Source of the DNA: an uncultured Candidatus Saccharibacteria bacterium
GTDB lineage: Bacteria; Patescibacteriota; Saccharimonadia; Saccharimonadales; Saccharimonadaceae
Assembly (NCBI GenBank): GCA_938041435.1
Contig: CALISR010000007.1
Span: forward strand, 111,111 to 175,110
Direction of reading: 5' to 3'
Length of the DNA: 64,000 nt
Made by a program: the position numbers and the translations under genes. Below are positions 58,732 through 64,000 of the stretch, in pieces. How positions within the stretch are numbered: position 1 is the stretch's first letter; each line of letters starts with the position of its first letter. The notes beneath the pieces were generated by a model that was not told the origin of the DNA, did no database searches, and saw nothing but the letters and a program-made list of their open reading frames with translations.

Positions 58732-58866
58732 ATGATTGGACTCTTTGGTGCATTCTTTATTCCCTTTCGACTTCTCCGACGAAACAAACACAGACAGCAG
58801 CAAGTAGCACTCCGCCATCGCGAATTACTTAATGTATTGCAGCACCAACGGTTATCCAAAGACTAA
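58732..58866 (+). CDS. Possible small basic protein (44 aa)
   Basis: ATG 58732, stop ending 58866. MIGLFGAFFIPFRLLRRNKH, then a Gln/Arg/Leu-rich helix (RQQQVALRHRELLNVLQHQR). Short hydrophobic N-terminus plus basic amphipathic rest, typical of small membrane-surface peptides. TATATA lies close upstream. It overlaps the convergent HxlR gene's end by 4 nt. Could be chance. Confidence 0.35.
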   Translation: MIGLFGAFFIPFRLLRRNKHRQQQVALRHRELLNVLQHQRLSKD

Positions 58867-59228
58867 CACGCGAGCATCTTCTGTCGTCGATCATACATTT
58901 TTTGCGACCGACAAATCGCTTCGCTGTGATCATGAAAATAACACTCAATATCATTAGCAACACCTAATAGTTTAATCCCCATCTCTGTTAGCCGATATTC
59001 AACTTGTGGCGGATTAGTCGAGTGCAACACACGCTGGACTATGCCACCGCGTTCTAGCTGCTTGAGGCGCTCCGTTAGCACTTTCTGCGTTATCTTTGGC
59101 AACATACGAGATAAGGTTGAGTAGCGTTTTGTCGTCGTGCCAAGTGATTGAAGAATTGGCAATGTCCATTTCCGAAAGAGAAGGCTTGTGATTAAATCAA
59201 GTGTTGCGTCATCTACCGTCCTTGTCAT
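58863..59228 (-). CDS. HxlR-family transcriptional regulator
   Basis: 121 residues of the HxlR winged-helix type: LITSLLFRKWTLPILQSLG, YSTLSRMLPKITQKVLTERLKQLERGGIV and a wing PPQVEYRLTEMG. It lacks the redox Cys near the N-terminus typical of HypR/YodB sensors; the only Cys residues are in the C-terminal half. Ligand unknown. GGGAG lies before the ATG. Confidence 0.9.
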   Translation of the reverse strand: MTRTVDDATLDLITSLLFRKWTLPILQSLGTTTKRYSTLSRMLPKITQKVLTERLKQLERGGIVQRVLHSTNPPQVEYRLTEMGIKLLGVANDIECYFHDHSEAICRSQKMYDRRQKMLAC

Positions 59229-59515
59229 AATGTGCTCCCATTACATTATTGATCTATCTAGGCAAAAAACCTCTCTGAGAATTATGGTATATCATAGCCC
59301 TCTCTAGAACTAAACTAGCACGATGTCGCAAGTACGTCAACTTTATTTTAGGCATCACGAATCTACATCCACGCTTTACGAGGCAAGAGTATTTTCGAGA
59401 ACACCAGACTCAGCATAAATACCGAAGAACCATCCGTTATCAAAATTTTACACCTTCAGACAAGCTACCCTTAGTCGAAACTCGAGTTATTGTCCCAGAC
59501 TCGTATGTATTCATG
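59229..59515. other. Intergenic region
   Basis: 287 nt with no credible frame. A near-palindrome TATGGTATATCATA at about 59283 lies upstream of the hxlR-like gene and might be its operator. Confidence 0.35.
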
Positions 59516-60055
59516 TTACCATCTCCTCTCTAACGCTATCCAACCTGCCGCTACGGATGCTGCTACAGATAGCTCATTGTTCATGAGCATAGTTCGTAGC
59601 CCGTCAGGTGTTAGCTGTATTACTTCAATATCCTCAGTATCATCAAGATGTTGCCTATGCTTTATAGTGACATTATCAGCAAAGACGATCGCTATCTTGA
59701 CACGACTATTCGTAGGGTCCTCGAAAAATGTAGGTCCCTCTACAAAAAGACTGGAGGCGCCTCCAGTCTCTTCATATAATTCCCTTTTTGCAGCAATTAA
59801 AGCAGATTCACCCGCATCAATCTTACCCGCAGGAAATTCTATAACACTTTGCTGCGCTCCGTGTTTATACTGACGCACCAGTAAAAATTTGCCTTCATGA
59901 GTGCGTGGAACGATCAAAACGGCGTTCATACCCTCTCGCACGTAATAATCATCGAGGACTTTGCCAGACGGGAGCCTGACGGTTTCAATATTTAGCTTGT
60001 ACCACGGTGAGTCGACTAACTTCTTTTGACTTATAACGTTCCATTCTTGATTCAT
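59516..60055 (-). CDS. Nudix hydrolase, ADP-ribose pyrophosphatase-like
   Basis: 179 residues from ATG 60055, exactly 6 nt after TACAAT. It begins MNQEWNVISQKKLVDSPWYK, has the N-terminal strand-swapping region of NudF/ADPRase, and a perfect Nudix box: GKIDAGESALIAAKRELYEE (then TGG). Proline/Phe pattern EFPAGKID is typical of ADP-ribose hydrolases. Cleaves ADP-ribose or related sugars. Confidence 0.9.
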   Translation of the reverse strand: MNQEWNVISQKKLVDSPWYKLNIETVRLPSGKVLDDYYVREGMNAVLIVPRTHEGKFLLVRQYKHGAQQSVIEFPAGKIDAGESALIAAKRELYEETGGASSLFVEGPTFFEDPTNSRVKIAIVFADNVTIKHRQHLDDTEDIEVIQLTPDGLRTMLMNNELSVAASVAAGWIALERRW

Positions 60056-60275
60056 AGTATTATTGTAGTGCATTCTCAGATCCAGCACTACCATCAACCG
60101 TAGCATAAGTAGTATAAGCGGTGTCATACATTCATGTATAAACAAGACATCTGCGCCCTCGCGGTTCCCTTTCACATTGTGATACACTGTACATCATAGG
60201 ACTCCAGCGACACACGACAAGTGAGCTCAGACGTGTTAGTTTTTATCTTTTCTCGTATGTAGTAAAATACTATAC

Positions 60276-61511
60276 ATGAATACTCAAGCGCACCACGTTA
60301 TTACCGACGAACACTTGATCGATGAGGCGCTATCTCGCTCAGTTGCCGAAATTCTTCCGAGTAAAGACAGCCTCAAAAAGGAGCTACAAAGTGGCCGCCG
60401 TCTCACATTCTATCTTGGTATTGACCCAACTGCGAACTACGTTCACCTTGGGCATTCAACAAATTATCTGATACTCGAACGGTTCCACGCTCTTGGCCAC
60501 CGGATTATTGTGCTAATTGGCGACTTTACCGCCATGATCGGTGATCCGAGCGATAAAACCTCGATGCGTGTGCAGCTAACACGTGAACAAGTGCTGGAGA
60601 ACCTACAGACATTTAAGGCGCAAATTGGCAAGATCCTAGACTTTAACGATATCGACAACCCGATAGAATTCCAGTTTAATTCGGAGTGGCTCTCCAAGCT
60701 AACATTTGAAGATTCCGTGGAGCTTGCCTCCAACTTTACTGTGCAGCAGATGCTCGAGCGCGATGCGTTCAAAAAGCGAGTCGCTGCCGAGAAGCCACTC
60801 TTCGTCCATGAGTTCTTCTATCCGCTGATGCAGGGCTACGATTCTGTGGCAATGGATGTTGATGTAGAGATTGGTGGCACCGACCAAACATTCAATATGC
60901 TGGCTGGCCGTACATTGCTCAAGCGCTACAAGCAAAAAGAAAAGTTTGTCATGACAACCACACTGCTCGAAAACCCAGAAACCGGCGAAAAATTAATGAG
61001 CAAAAGCCTTGGCACCGGTGTGGGTCTCGATCTGAATGCCAAAGATATGTTCTTTAAAATCATGCAGCTGGCGGATGCGGGCATTTACCAGTGTTTTGTG
61101 GATTGTACGCGCCTGCCTATGAGTGAGATTGCTATAATTAAAAATCGGCTCGACGACGGAGAAAACCCACGCGATATCAAAAAGGATCTTGCCCGAGAGA
61201 TAGTGTCAATGTACCATGGAGCGAGCGCCGCCGTTGATGCTGAGCAGCAATGGATCTCTGAGGTGAGTCAGAAGAATCTTGCCAAGGATATTGACGTCAT
61301 TCAGGTGGATGCCCACGAGTCAATTATCGATATCATTGTTCGACTGGGCATCACAAAAAGTCGCGGCGAGGCCAGACGGCTCATCAAGCAAAATGCCGTG
61401 AAGATCAATGACTCCAAAATTTCCAGCGAAGATATACCACTTGCTAACGGTGACATTTTGCGTATTGGCAAGAAACACACCCTCAAGGTAGCCTTGCACC
61501 CGAATCAATAG
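60276..61511 (+). CDS. tyrS: Tyrosyl-tRNA synthetase
   Basis: 411 residues. Class I HIGH variant in YVHLGHST, KMSKS-like KLMSKSLG, tyrosine-site blocks (YPLMQGYDSVAMDVDVEIGG) and a C-terminal S4 domain (SRGEARRLIKQNAVKIND). Likely leaderless: TAAAAT 7 nt before the ATG. Length and layout are normal for the bacterial TyrS of the TyrZ-like longer-KMSKS type. Confidence 0.95.
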   Translation: MNTQAHHVITDEHLIDEALSRSVAEILPSKDSLKKELQSGRRLTFYLGIDPTANYVHLGHSTNYLILERFHALGHRIIVLIGDFTAMIGDPSDKTSMRVQLTREQVLENLQTFKAQIGKILDFNDIDNPIEFQFNSEWLSKLTFEDSVELASNFTVQQMLERDAFKKRVAAEKPLFVHEFFYPLMQGYDSVAMDVDVEIGGTDQTFNMLAGRTLLKRYKQKEKFVMTTTLLENPETGEKLMSKSLGTGVGLDLNAKDMFFKIMQLADAGIYQCFVDCTRLPMSEIAIIKNRLDDGENPRDIKKDLAREIVSMYHGASAAVDAEQQWISEVSQKNLAKDIDVIQVDAHESIIDIIVRLGITKSRGEARRLIKQNAVKINDSKISSEDIPLANGDILRIGKKHTLKVALHPNQ

Positions 61512-61626
61512 CATGATGCGGAAAACTGGTAGTATAGCAAGATGAAGAATTTATAAGAGTGGGCTTGCCTTCATGCAGTCATCTTTCAATCTTACTATCA
61601 TCGATAAGTGATAAGATATTACTAGT

Positions 61627-62202
61627 ATGTACACCCGCACCATCGTCATACCATCCTCCAGCAAGACTCAAACATTGCGCCTGGTTAAACCAAGCCCAGC
61701 TTATGCGCCAATTACCATCCAATGGATTCATCGGCCAGAGGTGACACAGTATTTAGGTGCGGATTTTTCGCAGATGACTGAGGAAGACGAAGTAGCACAT
61801 CTCCAGAATATGCTTGATGATGACGATCGGTACAGCTGGATGATCGAGCGCAACGGCGAGATCGTTGGCAATATTGAAATCAACGATATAAGAAAACTTA
61901 GCCACAAATACGGCGTCACAGCTGGGGCATTTTGTACACTGATTGGCGATCCGAAAAACTGGGGTCAAGGTCTTGGGAGTTCTGCCAAGCAAGCAGCTTG
62001 TAATTGGGCGTTTTCTGAAGGTGGTTTTGAAATAATTGAGGCAAAGGCCTACATGCAAAACGTCCACAGCTGGAATGCGCTCGAAAGGCTTGGCTATCGG
62101 TACACGGGAATCGAGCAAGGTGAAGTTGCAGGCGAGGCAGTGAAATGGAGGGTGTATACACTGGCGAGGGCTGATTGGCGGCAACTGGATTGGGCTAAGT
62201 AA
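61627..62202 (+). CDS. GNAT-family N-acetyltransferase (RimJ/RimL-like)
   Basis: 191 residues. GNAT fold with WMIERNGEIVGNIEINDI (strands 2-4), the acetyl-CoA loop NWGQGLGSSAKQAACNWAF (Q/RxxGxG/A pattern) and EAKAYMQNVHSWNALERLGY, the NxxSxxxxExxGF motif of RimJ/L-type enzymes. Acceptor unknown. GATATT lies 6 nt before the ATG. Confidence 0.9.
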   Translation: MYTRTIVIPSSSKTQTLRLVKPSPAYAPITIQWIHRPEVTQYLGADFSQMTEEDEVAHLQNMLDDDDRYSWMIERNGEIVGNIEINDIRKLSHKYGVTAGAFCTLIGDPKNWGQGLGSSAKQAACNWAFSEGGFEIIEAKAYMQNVHSWNALERLGYRYTGIEQGEVAGEAVKWRVYTLARADWRQLDWAK

Positions 62203-62362
62203 CAACTATCTTATTTCTCTTACTGAAGCGCACCCGAGACAGAGGTCTTGACTTGATTAACGCAGAGACTGCAAGCATTTCTTCTATACAATCGCTAACT
62301 TCTGGATAGTCGTACTTTCTCAGCACTTTGTTTATCTTGTCAACTAATTCCGAATTTGGCAC
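62195..62362 (-). CDS. Small helical protein (55 aa), uncertain
   Basis: Starts at GTG 62362, with no earlier in-frame start before a stop. 55 residues, starting VPNSELVDKINKVLRKYDYP, continuing EVSDCIEEMLAVSALIKSRP and a basic end. The amphipathic pattern looks protein-like. GAGTATAAC lies 10 nt upstream. It overlaps the 3' end of the convergent GNAT gene by 8 nt. No family recognised. Confidence 0.35.
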   Translation of the reverse strand: MPNSELVDKINKVLRKYDYPEVSDCIEEMLAVSALIKSRPLSRVRFSKRNKIVVT

Positions 62363-62583
62363 AACTAAACTAGTTATACTCTTACCATACTACACATGCA
62401 TCAGGAATGTGTTCTTTTGCGGGTGACCTGCATCTCATTACAACGCAATACAATTGACTGATTATATTTGAATATGATTGAAGGTGACTCTACAAGCAGT
62501 CATTCACGACAATCAAAAAAGAAGAGGCGCGGCCTCCGCAGAACCACGGTGGCGACGCCTCTTCTGTATTTAGAGTAGCAAAC
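62363..62583. other. Short spacer with terminator
   Basis: Holds only the hairpin at 62520-62565. Confidence 0.4.
62520..62565 (-). terminator. Terminator of the frameshifted nuclease gene
   Basis: AGAAGAGGCG (62520-62529) pairs with CGCCTCTTCT (62556-62565); on the minus strand it is followed by TTTTTTGATT. Confidence 0.7.
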
Positions 62584-62968
62584 TCACTTTGTTTTATCAA
62601 TTATTCCTCTACTCTTTGTAATGATCATCAACCGCTTGACACTTCGTAGGTCTGTAAATTCCTTTTCAAGTTTTGGTAGATTGGCTTCATCAGGTAACTT
62701 AGAGCTCCGTAAGTCGAAGATGATGTTCGCCGATTGGCGAGAGGCGGTCTTAAACGCACGTTTAATCGTGTGTGCACTCTGGCCTTTGGGGCGCTTCATC
62801 TCCCAGTTGAGTCCGTCCATGTGGATGTCTGGGGTGTGCGCACCTTTGCGACGCTGAGGAGAAATGAGCGCGACGTCAAACCATTGTTGCGTTAAGAACA
62901 CCACGGTTAGACATTTCGTGTTGCTGGAGGATAACTCCGTTAGCGATAATACGGCCTTGTTTCTTCAT
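62584..62968 (-). pseudogene. CdiA-C-terminal-like tRNase/nuclease domain protein, frameshifted
   Basis: The first frame from ATG 62968 reads MKKQGRIIANGVILQQHEMS, then goes out of frame. The second (open from before 62904) continues TVVFLTQQWFDVALISP, KGAHTPDIHMDGLNWEMKRP (PD...E-x-K nuclease core) and SANIIFDLRSSKLPDE, ending at 62584. Removing one A in TCTAACC (near 62907) joins them as HEMSTVVFLT. The core matches, from memory, the CdiA-CT tRNase-like family (TPDIxxxGxxWExKxPKG, QSxNIIxDLR), which is widespread in small genomes. The intact product would be about 127 residues. Confidence 0.65.
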
Positions 62969-63365
62969 GAACTATGCTTTAGTATCACATGCTAAATTTA
63001 AGCCAAATACAATGCAGTGCAAGAATAACCCGCGGTGCAGCCTGAAAACCATCCGCTGGGAATTGCGGTAGCGCAGATTTAACTGCACCTAACCATTGCA
63101 GTATTCATATTCAGTGAGTTCGTCAATAAAACTGCTTGTATTTCTTGCCAGGAGGTTCACATTTGGTGTTGCTGAGATGGTAATAAAACAGACCAGCAGT
63201 TAGCTGAGCTACATCCGTGAATAGTGCAGGAACCGATTCTAGAGTTGCCGAGTGGAGTCGCGCGAGGTGTCTGTCGTGCTACGGGCAGTTGATGAGCAGA
63301 CCGAGGGATGTATGCAGAGCCTTCTGACGTATCGCGGCTAAAGCATTCCACACCAATACACGTCG
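62969..63365. other. Gene-free region
   Basis: Nothing convincing. Frames present are short, have odd composition and no ribosome sites. GC content rises toward the right, into the island around the HTH gene. Confidence 0.45.
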
Positions 63366-63587
63366 CTACTTGGCCTGGCGGCAGACGGCATTCACCGTGG
63401 AAGTGAATGTGCCGACCTGCCGAGCGATCGCTCGGGTGGACATGCTGGTGGGCTCCAGATCGAGGATCTGCTGCTTCTTCGCCGCACTGATCGGACGGCA
63501 GGCCGTGTTGCGGATGCCGCGGGCCGTCGCGGTCTCGCTCTCCTGCCCAGCAGGCGCTACGCTGGGCGTATTCGATTCCGGAGCCAC
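63366..63587 (-). CDS. Helix-turn-helix protein in a GC-rich island
   Basis: 73 residues from GTG 63587. Ser/Pro/Ala-rich N-terminus (APESNTPSVAPAGQESETAT), then a homeodomain-like HTH: PISAAKKQQILDLEP and SMSTRAIARQVGTFTSTVNAV. This is the N-terminal HTH style of transposases and phage regulators. DNA around it is clearly richer in G+C than its flanks, which suggests recent transfer. It could be the stump of an IS element; no catalytic DDE part or terminal repeats seen. Confidence 0.45.
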   Translation of the reverse strand: MAPESNTPSVAPAGQESETATARGIRNTACRPISAAKKQQILDLEPTSMSTRAIARQVGTFTSTVNAVCRQAK

Positions 63588-63886
63588 CTCACCCGCGATT
63601 GAAGCTCCTGTGGAAGGCGATCAGAGGTTTCCAGTTGTTTGTGTCGAGCTTGCTCAAGAACTATGAAACGTATACTACCAACAAGATATGGTAGACATAA
63701 GATAAGCTTAGCTGTTTTTCCTGGTACCTCATAGTCTGACCTTCCTCCTCACCCCTTCTCTCGAATTAAGTTGCATCCCCTGTGAATATCTCCATCAGCA
63801 CTGGCATTTTTTACCCCATCACCACACCCTTCCCTCGCCTTTATATACACTCAAAAATCGTCTCTTTTTCTCTCCCTTTTCATCCC
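63588..63886. other. Pyrimidine-rich gene-free region
   Basis: The plus strand is strongly C/T-rich from about 63730. No credible coding frame. Confidence 0.4.
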
Positions 63887-63918
63887 AACTATAGTACAAA
63901 TCGATTTGTACTATAGTT
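63887..63918. promoter_or_regulatory. 32-bp perfect palindrome
   Basis: AACTATAGTACAAATC followed directly by its exact reverse complement GATTTGTACTATAGTT. It lies 77 nt before the ATG at 63996. Length and perfection suggest a regulator-binding site or a cruciform; it shares ACTATA/TATAGT ends with two other palindromes in the window. Confidence 0.7.
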
Positions 63919-63974
63919 ACCCTGTTTTTTCTCTGTTACGGCCGGTTCTTTTTCTCTTCTTTTATATATTTATA

Positions 63975-63990
63975 TATAATAGGAGAGAAA
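63975..63990 (+). promoter_or_regulatory. Promoter -10 and ribosome site for a gene starting at the edge
   Basis: TATAAT (63975-63980) and AGGAGAG (63981-63987) precede ATG 63996. Confidence 0.6.
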
Positions 63991-63995
63991 TCGAT

Positions 63996-64000
63996 ATGGA
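63996..64000 (+). CDS. Start of a gene cut by the window edge
   Basis: ATG GA only. The start is supported by AGGAGAG 8 nt upstream and TATAAT. The product cannot be known from this window. Confidence 0.5.

Noticed and set aside
63157..63351. 64-residue minus-strand frame
   Set aside because: No ribosome site, no promoter, odd composition; not distinguishable from chance.

Overview
The window looks like a chromosomal segment of a Candidatus Saccharibacteria (TM7, Patescibacteria) genome. Signs of this are a small lysine-rich protein with the LRGG/TIYYF pattern common in that group, a compact T4SS locus of the patescibacterial kind (pilin, VirB6-like, PrgI, split VirB4, CHAP amidase, VirD4-like ATPase), a monoderm-type cell-wall gene set, very short spacers and many small membrane proteins. 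TGA is used as an ordinary stop, which argues against the recoded Gracilibacteria/SR1 lineages. The assignment is inferred from gene content; no marker tree was possible.

Layout. 1-4.6 kb (minus): coupled operon tilS-ftsH-murJ-lepA (lepA runs off the left edge). 5-9 kb: an FAD oxidoreductase that has lost its redox residues, three CAT-anticodon tRNAs (elongator Met, initiator fMet, probable lysidine Ile2, the TilS substrate) and an FtsB/DivIC-like division protein. 9-31 kb: housekeeping and accessory genes (murC, HAD, MazG, Nudix, an HD-CYTH fusion, trmB, tsaC, mscS, a Tat-like metalloprotease, a VIT1/CCC1 transporter, a mutY-like glycosylase, a Y-family polymerase operon, hydrolases). 31-43 kb: aspS operon, CorC-like CBS protein, DsbA-like protein, orphan RelB-like antitoxin, two-component system, and a large GT2-GT39 glycosyltransferase.

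43.3-58.3 kb (minus) is the most interesting part. An operon-like T4SS reads directly into a tandem array of five paralogous single-span membrane proteins and ends in an 860-residue class-3 lipase with RTX calcium-binding repeats. Three further array members are each followed, at an ATGA overlap or 2-nt gap, by a short decayed copy of the lipase N-terminus. I read this as a T4SS-linked lipase effector with coupled immunity genes, plus a graveyard of older effector-immunity modules. The effector, immunity and T4SS-delivery roles are inference.

58.7-64 kb: HxlR regulator, ADP-ribose-type Nudix hydrolase, tyrS, GNAT, a frameshifted CdiA-CT-like nuclease, a GC-rich island with a HTH protein, and a 32-bp perfect palindrome before a gene that starts at the right edge.

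Expression signals. First genes of transcription units repeatedly carry TATACT/TATAAT only 6-9 nt before the ATG, implying leaderless mRNAs, while operon-internal genes have Shine-Dalgarno sequences or ATGA/GTGA overlaps. At 24550-24557 one palindromic -10 (AGTATACT) appears to serve two divergent leaderless genes, each exactly 6 nt away. Three genes appear broken by single-base frameshifts (28.8, 31.3, 62.9 kb); whether these are real or assembly errors needs raw reads.
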